The notes: generated from the sequence alone by a model not told the origin. Counted from the stretch's first letter, positions 8,400 to 17,172 are shown. The stretch: DNA of 64,000 nucleotides from Salinimicrobium sp963739625 (GCA_963739625.1 CAVUAU010000019.1:62001-126000), one strand, 5' to 3'. Program-made: numbers and translations.

Positions 8400-8810
8400 T
8401 TAGGATTGATTACGGCTTTTCTTCTCGAGGATCTTCCACTTTTCGTAAGTTACCAGGTCGTCATTCACCAGGGTGAGGCAGGCGGCGATGACTCCGGCAT
8501 CATCTAAAAATCCGGCGACCGGAATAAAATCGGGAATAAGGTCCAGCGGCATCCATACGTAGAGCAATGCCCCGGCTACCGCGGCAATAGTCTTCCAGGG
8601 CACCTCATTATAGTTGCCGGACCAGTAATCTTTTACCAGGGAAAACATGCTCCTTACTTTTTGGATATAGCCGCTAATAGAGTCGTTGTTGCGGATCTTT
8701 TCTTCTATTTTTTCCTGTTTGTGTAGCACTTTCTTCAGGTCTTTCTCCTTCAGTTTTTCGGCTTTTTTGGTCATTTCTTCGGTTGCCTGTTCGGGGCTGA
8801 TGTCTTTCAT
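8400..8810 (-). CDS. YkvA family protein (DUF1232)
   Basis: 136 residues. The C-terminal half carries the DUF1232 signature YVWMPLDLIPDFIPVAGFLDDAGVIAA, a hydrophobic hairpin likely to insert in the membrane. The N-terminal half is charged and probably coiled coil (EEMTKKAEKLKEKDLKKVLHKQEKIEEKI). The family's role is poorly defined. It sits 17 bases downstream of the LigD polymerase module and 20 bases before the acidic hypothetical gene, so all four genes are likely one transcript. Confidence 0.88.
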   Translation of the reverse strand: MKDISPEQATEEMTKKAEKLKEKDLKKVLHKQEKIEEKIRNNDSISGYIQKVRSMFSLVKDYWSGNYNEVPWKTIAAVAGALLYVWMPLDLIPDFIPVAGFLDDAGVIAACLTLVNDDLVTYEKWKILEKKSRNQS

Positions 8811-8827
8811 GTGTAATTTTTTAAATT

Positions 8828-9640
8828 TTATTTTTTCTGTCCCAGTCGTCTAAAGATGTTGTCAATATTATAAAAGGAAGCACTTTCAAGTTTTGACAGT
8901 TCTTCCCACTCCAGGGGGGTAGCGATCCCCGCTTCCTCGTTAGCCCTTAATGAATAGGGGCACACCGCGGTTTGAGCGTATGCGTTCCTCAGGTAATCTA
9001 CAAAAATTTTTCCTTGTCGCTGGTCCTTTCTCAACTGCGTTGTGAGCAGGTCGGGCCGCAATTTTGTAACTTCTTCGGCTACTTTTCGGGCCTCCTTTTT
9101 AACTTCATCAAAATCTTTTCCGCGGCGAATGGAATAATAGAGATGCAAACCGCTTTTTCCGGTAGACATCAACTCAGGTTCCTTGTGGTGTTTGCGCAGG
9201 TAATTTCTTACCACCTTTGCGGCCTCCCTTATTTTTCCAAAATCATCTTCGGAAGGATCCAAATCAAACACCACCTTGTCCGGCTGGCGAAGTTTATCTT
9301 TGCGGCTCAACCAGATGTGGAATACCACGGTGCCCTGGTTGACGAGGTACATCAAGGTTTGCTTGTCATTACAAATGATCTGGGTGTTCATGCCGTCTTC
9401 GGTTTCAACCTGTACGGTTTTGATAAAATCCGGAAAATAGTCTGAGGCATTTTTCTGGTAGAACCCAAACTCGTGGATGCCCGAAGGAAACCGCTGCAGC
9501 GTAAGCGGCCGGTCCTTGAGGAACGGCAGCATATAATCTGAAATTCGATCATAATATTCGGCCATCTGGCCTTTGGTGATCTTCTTTTCAGGAAAAATGA
9601 TCTTATCGGGATGCGAGATCTCTACGTTTGCAAATTCCAT
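8828..9640 (-). CDS. ligD: Stand-alone LigD polymerase domain (NHEJ primase-polymerase)
   Basis: A 270-residue AEP-type polymerase corresponding to the PolDom module of bacterial LigD, which adds ribonucleotides at double-strand break ends. The metal-binding acidic motif is visible as VVFDLDPSEDDF, followed by STGKSGLHLYYSI (nucleotide-binding His) and FVDYLRNAYAQTAVCPYSLRA. The N-terminus NVEISHPDKIIFPEKKITKG is typical. No ATP-dependent ligase domain is fused to it. The phosphoesterase module is a separate gene ten bases upstream. Neither the ligase domain nor Ku is in this window. Confidence 0.92.
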   Translation of the reverse strand: MEFANVEISHPDKIIFPEKKITKGQMAEYYDRISDYMLPFLKDRPLTLQRFPSGIHEFGFYQKNASDYFPDFIKTVQVETEDGMNTQIICNDKQTLMYLVNQGTVVFHIWLSRKDKLRQPDKVVFDLDPSEDDFGKIREAAKVVRNYLRKHHKEPELMSTGKSGLHLYYSIRRGKDFDEVKKEARKVAEEVTKLRPDLLTTQLRKDQRQGKIFVDYLRNAYAQTAVCPYSLRANEEAGIATPLEWEELSKLESASFYNIDNIFRRLGQKK

Positions 9641-9650
9641 ACTTCTTGAT

Positions 9651-10232
9651 TTATTCTTCCCCGGCTATTTCTTCCAGGGTTTTGCCACTTACTGCACTCT
9701 TTGGTTGGGTGCTCACAGGATTACGCCTGGCATCTGCATATTCGTCATCCTGTTTCATGAGCAGCCAGTTGCCCTTCATTTTTCCGCCTTTCATCTTCAC
9801 CAAATTATAGCCGCCCTGTAGCTTTTTTCCGTGCAGCACCACTTCAATACTTCCTTCTTTAAAGCTGTCTTCAAGGGAGATGAGGTTGCCGTCATCATCT
9901 TTCTTATTGCTTTCAATATTGCCGTTATCCCATATCATTACAGTGCCGCCGCCATATTCGCCTTTGGGAATGGTACCTTCAAAATCGGCATAGGCAATAG
10001 GATGATCTTCGGTAGGAATAGCCATTCTTTTGACAGAGGGATCTGTGCTGGGACCTTTGGGAACAGACCATGACTTGAGCGTATTATCGATCTCCAGCCT
10101 AAAATCGTAATGCAGATTTGTAGCGTCGTGTTTTTGGATCACGAAGATGGGTTGCCCGTCCTTTTTTGCTAAAGGCTCGTCCCGTGGTTCTTTGGTCTTG
10201 CTGAAATCTCTTTTTTCGTTATAGCTCTTCAT
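9651..10232 (-). CDS. Stand-alone LigD 3'-phosphoesterase domain
   Basis: A 193-residue protein matching the LigD PE module, a Mn-dependent enzyme that trims 3'-ribonucleotides and 3'-phosphates at break ends. The signature is FVIQKHDATNLHYDFRLE, with the His, His, Asp and Arg expected for the active site, and DHPIAYADFEGTIPKGEYGGG. The N-terminus is the usual basic linker (YNEKRDFSKTKEPRDE). First gene of the four-gene operon that continues with the polymerase module, YkvA and an acidic hypothetical protein. Confidence 0.92.
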   Translation of the reverse strand: MKSYNEKRDFSKTKEPRDEPLAKKDGQPIFVIQKHDATNLHYDFRLEIDNTLKSWSVPKGPSTDPSVKRMAIPTEDHPIAYADFEGTIPKGEYGGGTVMIWDNGNIESNKKDDDGNLISLEDSFKEGSIEVVLHGKKLQGGYNLVKMKGGKMKGNWLLMKQDDEYADARRNPVSTQPKSAVSGKTLEEIAGEE

Positions 10233-10363
10233 TCTTCGGAAGATTTAGAGTCAAAAAAGTACGAAAATAGGTTCTTGGGCCGCGTTAAAGAAGTCTCAAA
10301 AATGGATTTTTTGAAGGGTTTACTTCCGAAGCATCTAAAAAAGTACAATTTGAAGTGAGGTTT

Positions 10364-10392
10364 TTGCAGGAATTATATTTTAAATACTTTTA
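10364..10392 (+). promoter_or_regulatory. Promoter of the marC gene
   Basis: TTG at 10364-10366, an 18-base spacer and TACTTTTA at 10385-10392, close to the Bacteroidota -33/-7 consensus. The ATG lies about 30 bases downstream. Confidence 0.5.
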
Positions 10393-10422
10393 TCCCCTTA
10401 AAGTTTTCTGAAACCGGGTTCG

Positions 10423-11037
10423 ATGGAAAGTGTTGGAGTTTTTGCGATTGCAGTTTTTACAGGATTCATTGCTATTAATAATCCCCTTGGTAATGTCCCT
10501 ATTTTTCTTAGCCTTACGAGGCAGGCAGACAGGCCTACGCGCAAGAATATTTCCAAAAAAGCAACTTTTACAGCCTTTGTAATTGTATCGGGATTTATCA
10601 TTTTAGGAAAGTACATCTTTGATTTTTTCGGCTTGACCATTCCCGCCTTTAAGATCACCGGTGGAATCCTCGTTTTCTTTGTGGGCTTTGAAATGATAAG
10701 GGCGCAGGTATCCAGCATTGACAACCAGGCCGAGGTGAACTTTAATGAGGGAATTTCCATCTCTCCGCTTGGAATTCCTATTCTTGCCGGGCCGGGTACC
10801 ATTGTGACCGCGATGAACTTTACCACAGATGCCACTTATCTTGAGCTGGGGATCATTCTCGTTATGTTCGCCCTGGTGATGTGGCTCAACCACCTCGCTT
10901 TTCTCTCCAGCGAATACCTGGTGCGCTATATTGGGGCTAACAAAATCGTGGTGGTAGAAAAAATCATGGGTCTTATTATTGCCATTATTGGAGTTAACAT
11001 GTTGATACAGGGGATTCACATTGCCTTTATGGAATAA
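10423..11037 (+). CDS. MarC family integral membrane protein
   Basis: 204-residue inner-membrane protein with about six hydrophobic segments. The family signature FIAINNPLGNVPIFLSLT lies in the first helix pair, and the second half carries GIPILAGPGTIVTAMNF, the pseudo-repeat of the same motif. Length and layout match MarC/UPF0056. Despite the name, the family's link to multiple antibiotic resistance was withdrawn and the transported substrate is unknown. Single gene with its own promoter, followed by the cold-shock gene, which also has one. Confidence 0.93.
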   Translation: MESVGVFAIAVFTGFIAINNPLGNVPIFLSLTRQADRPTRKNISKKATFTAFVIVSGFIILGKYIFDFFGLTIPAFKITGGILVFFVGFEMIRAQVSSIDNQAEVNFNEGISISPLGIPILAGPGTIVTAMNFTTDATYLELGIILVMFALVMWLNHLAFLSSEYLVRYIGANKIVVVEKIMGLIIAIIGVNMLIQGIHIAFME

Positions 11038-11070
11038 AAGAAGGGGGAATAATAATTTCCTGAATTTTAG

Positions 11071-11100
11071 TTGGTTATCATTTTTTTAGTCGTACCTTTA
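11071..11100 (+). promoter_or_regulatory. Promoter of the cold-shock gene
   Basis: TTG at 11071-11073 and TACCTTTA at 11093-11100 with a 19-base spacer, the expected Bacteroidota spacing. The leader is short, unlike the long thermosensor leader of enterobacterial cspA. Confidence 0.55.
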
Positions 11101-11121
11101 CCGTCAATTTAAATTTATATA

Positions 11122-11313
11122 ATGAATAAAGGTATTGTTAAGTTCTTTAATGAATCAAAAGGTTACGGATTTATTAAAGACGAAGAATCAAGTAAAGAGT
11201 ATTTCGTTCACGCTAATGGCCTGGTTGATGAGATCAGACAGGATGACGAAGTAACGTTTGACCTTGAAGAAGGAAGAAAAGGTATAAATGCAGTAAATGT
11301 GAAACAAGCTTAG
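11122..11313 (+). CDS. Cold-shock domain protein (CspA family)
   Basis: 63-residue single CSD protein that binds single-stranded RNA and DNA as a chaperone. RNP1 is seen as KGYGFIKDE and RNP2 as EYFVHANGL. The N-terminus NKGIVKFFNESKG is the usual first strand. It has its own promoter and its own terminator at 11337, so it is monocistronic. The short 5' leader argues against structural thermoregulation. Which paralogue it is cannot be told. Confidence 0.95.
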   Translation: MNKGIVKFFNESKGYGFIKDEESSKEYFVHANGLVDEIRQDDEVTFDLEEGRKGINAVNVKQA

Positions 11314-11336
11314 TTTCCATTTTAGTTTATAGTCTT

Positions 11337-11364
11337 AAGCCTTACGTATCGTGAGGCTTTTTTT
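11337..11364 (+). terminator. Terminator of the cold-shock gene
   Basis: AAGCCTTACG / CGTGAGGCTT stem with a TAT loop (one G.T pair) followed by a seven-base T run. Confidence 0.8.
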
Positions 11365-11455
11365 ATGCCTTATAGTTTCTGCTTTATTCCTGCCTAGGGT
11401 TGTGGAATGGTAAATTTGGCACAGGAATTAAACGGAAATTTCTTAATTTAATTCC

Positions 11456-12856
11456 ATGAGAAAATTTCTGATCCTATTTCTGCTAGGCCTTCAGGTGACG
11501 GCCCAGGAATATTCGGTAAAAAAAGGAGTGGTTGTAGATTCCCTGAAGGTTTCCGACAGCCTTTCCGAAAGTTACGCTTTATACCTTCCCACCTCCTTCA
11601 ACAGTACCCGTAAGTGGCCGGTGCTTTTTGTTTTTGATCCCGAGGGTCGCGGCAAGTCGGCTGCACAGCTTTTTAAAAATATTGCCGAAGAGCAATCGTA
11701 CCTCATTGTTTCCTCTAATAATATCAGCGATGAAAATGAACTGGTGAAAAATGTGGAGACAGCAGCCCGTTTAATGGCGACCGTATCCCGCATGCTGCCA
11801 ATTGACCTGCAGCAAGTATCAACTGCAGGGGCTTTAGAGGGAGCGAAAGTGGCGAGTTCAATGCCGTTAATGTTCAGTAATATCTTTGGGGTCGTGGCAG
11901 CAGGAAATCAATACATGAACCTGGACCTGCTCGACCGCAAGAATGATTTCGCTTTTATTGGGATCGTGGGGGATGAGCAGTTCACTGCTACAGGAATGAA
12001 TCTTACGGCTGCCGCACTTCATGACCAAAAGCATTTAACGGCGGTTTACACCTATGCCGGTGCCAGTGACTGGCCAAAGCCCGACCTCATGGCCAGTGCC
12101 GTGGGTTCTTTGACGCTTAAAGCTATAAAGAATGAGTTACGCCCTCTTGATATACAACTGGTGAACCAATTGTACGGGGAGGATATATCTCGTGCCAACA
12201 AGATGATTAGCGCGGGAGAAATGCTCCAGGCAATGTATCTACTGGAATTGATGGAAGAGAAATATGACGGTTTAAAAGATATTGCCGAAGTGAGGCAAAA
12301 ACAAGACCAGATGAAGAGGTCCGGGACCTTCCTGAAACAAAAAAGGGAAGAAGATGAGATAATGAAAAAAGAAGACCGCCTGAAAACGGACCTTCTTTAT
12401 TATTTCCAGGAAGATGTAGAAACGGCAAATTTTGAAAATCTTGGCTGGTGGAATTTTCAAAAGATGAAGCTGGATACCCTTGCTCAAAAAGGTGGAGCCG
12501 AAGCTAAAATGGCAAAAAGAGTCGAAGGTTTTGTAAAGGAAATAGCAGAGACTACCCGGCGGGAATTTTTGAATAAAAAGCCCGATCTCCAGAACGAAAT
12601 GCTGGTTAATATGATACTCACTATCTTTGATCCACACAATTACAATGCCTATAAAAGGATCATTACCCTAAGTTCTGAAGATAATGATTATGAAACAGCG
12701 CTATTCTATTTTGAAGAAATGCTGAAGAATGGTTACAGGGACAAAGAGGGCGTTTATAATATTGATGGCACGCTTGGCCTTAGAATGACACCAGATTTTA
12801 ACTGGCTGGTAAAAAAATATATTGGTGAATCCAGATATTATGACCTTGAAAAATAA
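11456..12856 (+). CDS. Secreted alpha/beta-hydrolase-like pseudoenzyme with helical C-terminal domain
   Basis: 466 residues with signal peptide MRKFLILFLLGLQVTAQ. Residues 25-220 look like a PHB-depolymerase/esterase-type alpha/beta fold (SYALYLPTSF, KWPVLFVFDPEGRG, AGALEGAKVASSMP, GVVAAGNQ). The nucleophile elbow, normally GxSxG, reads GALEG, and the usual C-terminal His region reads GASDWPKP, so the catalytic triad seems lost. Residues 230-466 are helical, partly coiled coil, resembling TPR-type repeats. Function unknown; periplasmic or surface location inferred. Overlaps the next gene by 17 bases, suggesting coupling. Confidence 0.75.
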   Translation: MRKFLILFLLGLQVTAQEYSVKKGVVVDSLKVSDSLSESYALYLPTSFNSTRKWPVLFVFDPEGRGKSAAQLFKNIAEEQSYLIVSSNNISDENELVKNVETAARLMATVSRMLPIDLQQVSTAGALEGAKVASSMPLMFSNIFGVVAAGNQYMNLDLLDRKNDFAFIGIVGDEQFTATGMNLTAAALHDQKHLTAVYTYAGASDWPKPDLMASAVGSLTLKAIKNELRPLDIQLVNQLYGEDISRANKMISAGEMLQAMYLLELMEEKYDGLKDIAEVRQKQDQMKRSGTFLKQKREEDEIMKKEDRLKTDLLYYFQEDVETANFENLGWWNFQKMKLDTLAQKGGAEAKMAKRVEGFVKEIAETTRREFLNKKPDLQNEMLVNMILTIFDPHNYNAYKRIITLSSEDNDYETALFYFEEMLKNGYRDKEGVYNIDGTLGLRMTPDFNWLVKKYIGESRYYDLEK

Positions 12857-13478
12857 AGTTTTAAAAATACGATTTTTAGTGCTCGTGCTGTTAGGCTGTG
12901 TGGGATTCAAAGTCCAAAGCCAGACTTCCACCCCACCAAAAGTGGCGGCAGTGATCGAATTTCAAAAACACCTGAACGAGGAATTTAGGAATGAGGAAGA
13001 ATCGCCACTTTCGCCCCGTGACCGGGAAGACTTCGTATCACTGGACTTTTATCCCATAGACACCAGCTTTAGCGTCATGGCAGACTTTGTGCGTACCCCG
13101 TTTGAAGCTCCTTTTGAAATGCAGACTTCTACAGATCGCCGGCCGGTTTATGTGAAATATGGAGAAGTTTATTTCCAGCTTAAGGGGAAGGAGTTTAAAC
13201 TAAATGTTTATCAAAGTCAGGAGTTGAAGAAGACCAATGAGTACAGGGACTATTTATTTCTGCCGTTTACAGATCCCACTAATGGCAACACCTCTTATTC
13301 CGGCGGAAGATATATCGACCTCACGATCCCAAAGTCCAATAAAATAAGAATTGATTTTAACCAGGCTTATAATCCTTACTGCGCTTACAGCGGAAATTAT
13401 TCCTGTCCCGTTCCACCCAGTGAAAATGAGTTGTCCATTCCTGTCACCGCAGGAGTAATGGCCTACAAAAAGCATTAG
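12840..13478 (+). CDS. DUF1684 family secreted protein
   Basis: 212 residues from the ATG at 12840, which overlaps the previous stop by 17 bases. The N-terminus MTLKNKVLKIRFLVLVLLGC is a signal peptide. The body matches DUF1684: PVYVKYGEVYFQLKGKEFKL, then FTDPTNGNTSYSGGRYIDL, and the conserved end FNQAYNPYCAYSGNYSCPVPP. The family has no firm function; in some reports it is only noted as a conserved exported protein. Likely one operon with the pseudo-hydrolase gene upstream. Confidence 0.88.
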   Translation: MTLKNKVLKIRFLVLVLLGCVGFKVQSQTSTPPKVAAVIEFQKHLNEEFRNEEESPLSPRDREDFVSLDFYPIDTSFSVMADFVRTPFEAPFEMQTSTDRRPVYVKYGEVYFQLKGKEFKLNVYQSQELKKTNEYRDYLFLPFTDPTNGNTSYSGGRYIDLTIPKSNKIRIDFNQAYNPYCAYSGNYSCPVPPSENELSIPVTAGVMAYKKH

Positions 13479-13491
13479 AACAAGAGGCTTC

Positions 13492-13506
13492 AAAAATGTC
13501 ATTTTT
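13492..13506. repeat. Palindrome AAAAATGNCATTTTT, copy 2 (N=T)
   Basis: Exact copy between the convergent DUF1684 and crcB genes. It overlaps two bases of the crcB stop codon. Confidence 0.7.
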
Positions 13507-13873
13507 AGTACACCTTTGCCAGGTAAAGTCCCACGAAGACCGCGGCAAAACCCAGCACGAGGCTCGAAAGTGTGTAGAGGCCCATACTTAAGTAGTCCCC
13601 GGTTTTGAGAAAGATCTGGTTCTCATAGGCAAAAGCCGAAAAGGTGGTGAACCCGCCACAGAAACCTGTTGCCAACAGTAATACTCCATTGGTTGATAAT
13701 GCCTCCTGCCGGTAAGCCAGTCCCAAAACATAGCCAATAATCAGGCTGCCCACGATATTAACAACCAGTGTCCCAAGAGGAAGCACGGTGGCCTCATTCA
13801 GTTTTTTTGAGATGAGGAATCTTAGCACGCTTCCTGCACCTCCTCCAAGAAAGACAAGCAGCAGCTGTTTCAT
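13505..13873 (-). CDS. crcB: Fluoride efflux channel CrcB/FluC
   Basis: 122 residues with four hydrophobic helices. Conserved motifs are GGGAGSVLRFLIS near the N-terminus, GTLVVNIVGSLIIGYVLG, and GFCGGFTTFSAFAYE, whose FTTFSAF segment carries the Phe box residues of the fluoride pore. The family works as an antiparallel homodimer in the inner membrane. The start codon overlaps the stop of the upstream SRPBCC/GyrI gene as TAATG, so translation is probably coupled. I saw no crcB-type fluoride riboswitch upstream. Confidence 0.95.
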   Translation of the reverse strand: MKQLLLVFLGGGAGSVLRFLISKKLNEATVLPLGTLVVNIVGSLIIGYVLGLAYRQEALSTNGVLLLATGFCGGFTTFSAFAYENQIFLKTGDYLSMGLYTLSSLVLGFAAVFVGLYLAKVY

Positions 13874-14901
13874 TACATTACAGGTATATAGATCTCAGTG
13901 ATCCAAAGGGCAGGGTTGTCTTCCTCGGCAGGATCTGTAATATACATCTCAAAAGGCTGCCCCTGCGGATTTACCTGTAGCCCGTTTTCTTCAATATATC
14001 TATAGGTTTTTTCCCAGGCTTCCGCAGCGTTGGTATGATTTCCTTTGAGGGTGGTTTTTACTACTTTTTGAGGCTCCAGGTAGCCGTTGAGAATGGGACT
14101 TCCCTCGGGAGTGATAACCTGGCTTGGAGTGGGAACAGCAGCCGAAAAAATAGAGGTGCCGTTTCTTTCATCCCTGCGGTTGTAGATCACCAGAGGTTTT
14201 CCACTTATGGAAATATTGTTGTTTTGCATGTATAGTCTCACCTGTTGAATCATGTTTGCAGCCCTGGAGTTCACCTCTCCCAGTTTTGCGGCGGTTGAAG
14301 AATACATGTAGTAGCCGCCGCCATATTCGGTTAGGCCGTCAACATTTATCGAGTATTCCGCCATCTTGCGGGTAACGTTAGCTTCAAGATCTTCGAGGCT
14401 TTTTTCGAAAATAGGCTGTAGCACCTCAACAAGATCATTTTCCTGGAGTGTAAAAGCCAGCTTGGCCTTAAAGTCTTCAGATCCTTCCATTCTCCAGGTC
14501 ACCCTTGTTTGGTCTCCTTCGGGTTCGAGAGTCCAAAGAATATTGGCTTCAGCTTCACCTATCATCGTATTCATCACCACTACTTGCTGCAGCTGCTTGT
14601 AGGGAATACCTGAAACCGTAGTGATCTTTCCATCTCTTATCTCGTCTGAAGTCCAGGCCATTTCGCCACCTTCTCCGGCGGATTTTTCGCCAAGATCAAT
14701 GTTTGTTCCTTCCAGGTTGGACCAGGAATTCCAGCTCTTCCAGTTGGAAAGATCTGCGAGTTCCTTATAGAGCATGGGAGCCGGTGCATCCATAACTTTG
14801 CTGGATTCTGCCGAAAAATCTCCGTCTTTAGTAGCTACGTAAATCGAACCGGCAATAAACACGATCAATATTAAAAACAGCAGGTACTTGATAATCTTCA
14901 T
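13873..14901 (-). CDS. SRPBCC plus GyrI-like effector-binding protein, membrane anchored
   Basis: 342 residues. Residues 1-25 form one N-terminal membrane helix (YLLFLILIVFIAGSIYVAT). Residues 30-180 look like a START/SRPBCC hydrophobic-ligand fold (MLYKELADLSNWKSWNSWSN, TRVTWRMEGSEDFKAKL). Residues 190-342 resemble a GyrI-like/AraC effector-binding domain (YYMYSSTAAKLGEV, GNHTNAAEAWEKTYRYIEEN, FEMYITDPAEEDNPALWITE). No DNA-binding domain is present, so it is a ligand-binding protein rather than a regulator. It is translationally coupled to crcB. Ligand unknown. Confidence 0.82.
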   Translation of the reverse strand: MKIIKYLLFLILIVFIAGSIYVATKDGDFSAESSKVMDAPAPMLYKELADLSNWKSWNSWSNLEGTNIDLGEKSAGEGGEMAWTSDEIRDGKITTVSGIPYKQLQQVVVMNTMIGEAEANILWTLEPEGDQTRVTWRMEGSEDFKAKLAFTLQENDLVEVLQPIFEKSLEDLEANVTRKMAEYSINVDGLTEYGGGYYMYSSTAAKLGEVNSRAANMIQQVRLYMQNNNISISGKPLVIYNRRDERNGTSIFSAAVPTPSQVITPEGSPILNGYLEPQKVVKTTLKGNHTNAAEAWEKTYRYIEENGLQVNPQGQPFEMYITDPAEEDNPALWITEIYIPVM

Positions 14902-15062
14902 GATGGTATGGCTGGTTTAGGTAATTATTGTGCTAATATAGTTAAATTGAATGATGCTTATTCTTACATTTGTTAAGAAAAATAACAAAAACCCCGTAGG
15001 AACAGTGACTTTTTTCTTTTCTGCGGAAAGTATGTATAATGTTAACAATTAACTATTTCCAA

Positions 15063-17102
15063 ATGAAATTCAAAACTTCCCTGATGTTGCTCCTGGCAGC
15101 ATCGACCTTATTTTCCTGTGCAGAAACGGCTGTTCAAAATCCTGCCGACACAGAAGCTGTAGCTCAAACAGATGATTTTAATTACGTGGCAGATGAATTT
15201 GCCGATCTAAAGATCTTGCGATACCAGATCCCGGGCTGGGAAAACTTAAGCCTGAAAGAACAAAAACTGGTGTACTACCTCACCCAGGCGGGCCTAAGCG
15301 GCCGTGATATCATCTGGGACCAAAATTACAAGTACAACCTAAAGATCAGGGAAGCGCTGGAGAAAATTTATACCGGCTATGAAGGCGACAAAACTTCAGA
15401 AGATTGGAAGAATTTTGAAACCTATGTCAAAAGGGTGTGGTTCTCTAACGGGATCCATCATCATTATTCCATGGACAAGATCAAACCCGGCTTCAGCAAA
15501 GAGTACTTTGATACCCTGCTTTCAGAAACCAATACAGATCTTTCAGGAGAAGCATACGAAGTCATCTTCAATAATGAAGATGTGAAAAAAGTAAATCTTG
15601 ATGAGTCTAAAGGACTGGTAGAAGGTTCGGCCGTGAATTTCTATGGAGATGACGTGACTGCCGAAGACGTGGCGCAGTTCTACGCTAAAAAACAGTCTCC
15701 CAATCCTTCAAAACCTCTTATGTTTGGTTTGAACTCCAAACTGGTCAAAGAGAACGGGCAGCTTGTAGAAAAGACCTGGAAAAGCGGTGGCATGTATGGT
15801 CCTGCTATAGACAAGATCATCTTTTGGCTTGAAAAAGCTAAAGGGGTAGCCGAAAATGACAAACAGGCTGATGCTCTTGGACTTCTAATTGACTACTACA
15901 AAACAGGCGACCTTCAAACCTGGGATGACTATAACATCGCATGGGTAGAAGCAACCGAAGGAAATATCGACTACATCAACAGCTTTATTGAAGTGTACAA
16001 TGATCCTCTTGGTTACAGCGGTTCTTATGAATCTATCGTACAGATCAAGGATTTTGATATGAGCCGGAAAATGCAGGTTGTTGAAGATAACGTGCAGTGG
16101 TTTGAAGATAATTCACCTTTGATGGAGGAGCACAAGAAGGACTCTGTTGTTGGGGTAACCTATAAAACAGTCATCGTGGCAGGAGAATCTGGCGATGCCT
16201 CTCCAAGTACGCCAATTGGAGTAAACCTTCCAAACTCAAACTGGATTAGAAAGGCCCACGGAAGCAAATCTGTTTCTCTTGGAAACATCATCAACGCCTA
16301 TAACAATGCCGGTTCAACCGGAAGGCTGCAGGAATTTGCCAATGACGAGGAGGAGATTGCTCTTGAAGAAGAATATGGAGAACTTGCTGATAAATTGCAC
16401 ACCGCACTTCACGAAGTGGTGGGGCATGCATCAGGCCAGTTGAATCCCGGTGTTGGGGAGACCAAAGAAACCCTTAAAAGTTACGCTTCTACTTTAGAGG
16501 AAGGCCGTGCCGACCTGGTTGGTCTTTATTACCTTATGGATCCAAAGCTCCAGGAGCTTGGGCTGGTTGATGATTACAAAAAGGTAGGAAAAGCTGCTTA
16601 CGACGGGTATATTAGAAATGGATTAATGACCCAGCTCATTCGCCTTGAACCGGGTGCAGATATTGAGGAAGCTCACATGAGAAACCGCCAGTGGGTGAGT
16701 GCCTGGGTATTTGAAAAAGGTCGTGAAAAAGGCATTATTGAGAAGAATGTTCGAGATGGCAAGACCTATTTCAACATTACAGATTATGATGCGCTACGTG
16801 ATCTTTTCGGGCAGTTGTTGAGGGAAACCCAAAGAATAAAGTCTGAAGGAGATTATGAAGCCGCTAAGAATTTGGTGGAGAACTACGGTGTAAAAGTAGA
16901 TCAAGACCTGCACCAGGAGGTGCTAAAAAGAAACGCGGCCTTCAAGTCTGCTCCTTACAGCGGATTCATCAATCCGGAATTGGTGCCTGAAGTTGACGAA
17001 GATGGCGAAATTATAGCCATTCGTGTAGAGCAACCTGCTTCTTTTGAAGACCAGATGCTTAAATACTCACAGGAATATCATTTTCTTCCGGTCAATAACT
17101 AG
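15063..17102 (+). CDS. Dipeptidyl-peptidase III family lipoprotein (M49)
   Basis: Zinc metallopeptidase of 679 residues. The start at ATG 15063 gives MKFKTSLMLLLAASTLFSCA, a lipoprotein signal with lipobox LFSC. Zinc ligands are visible as HEVVGH at 450-455 (the M49 HExxGH motif) and the second-Glu motif EEGRAD at 479-484. Length and the acidic C-terminal half fit bacterial DPP III, which removes dipeptides from peptide N-termini. The lipoprotein signal puts it in the periplasm or on the outer membrane. It is monocistronic, followed by a strong terminator at 17119. Relatives are sometimes misannotated as dihydrofolate reductase. Confidence 0.93.
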   Translation: MKFKTSLMLLLAASTLFSCAETAVQNPADTEAVAQTDDFNYVADEFADLKILRYQIPGWENLSLKEQKLVYYLTQAGLSGRDIIWDQNYKYNLKIREALEKIYTGYEGDKTSEDWKNFETYVKRVWFSNGIHHHYSMDKIKPGFSKEYFDTLLSETNTDLSGEAYEVIFNNEDVKKVNLDESKGLVEGSAVNFYGDDVTAEDVAQFYAKKQSPNPSKPLMFGLNSKLVKENGQLVEKTWKSGGMYGPAIDKIIFWLEKAKGVAENDKQADALGLLIDYYKTGDLQTWDDYNIAWVEATEGNIDYINSFIEVYNDPLGYSGSYESIVQIKDFDMSRKMQVVEDNVQWFEDNSPLMEEHKKDSVVGVTYKTVIVAGESGDASPSTPIGVNLPNSNWIRKAHGSKSVSLGNIINAYNNAGSTGRLQEFANDEEEIALEEEYGELADKLHTALHEVVGHASGQLNPGVGETKETLKSYASTLEEGRADLVGLYYLMDPKLQELGLVDDYKKVGKAAYDGYIRNGLMTQLIRLEPGADIEEAHMRNRQWVSAWVFEKGREKGIIEKNVRDGKTYFNITDYDALRDLFGQLLRETQRIKSEGDYEAAKNLVENYGVKVDQDLHQEVLKRNAAFKSAPYSGFINPELVPEVDEDGEIIAIRVEQPASFEDQMLKYSQEYHFLPVNN

Positions 17103-17118
17103 GTCTCAAAAAGACCAA

Positions 17119-17152
17119 AAAAACCGCCACTCCTCACGGGATGGCGGTTTTT
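17119..17152. terminator. Terminator shared by the DPP III gene and the small membrane gene
   Basis: Perfect 11-base stem AAAAACCGCCA / TGGCGGTTTTT with a 12-base loop. A-rich and T-rich flanks on both sides make it bidirectional between convergent genes. Confidence 0.85.
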
Positions 17153-17172
17153 GCTTTTTATACAAAGGGAGA

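Noticed and set aside
13874..15062. Fluoride riboswitch for crcB
   Set aside because: crcB is coupled to the SRPBCC/GyrI gene and the sequence before that gene shows no crcB-motif pseudoknot.
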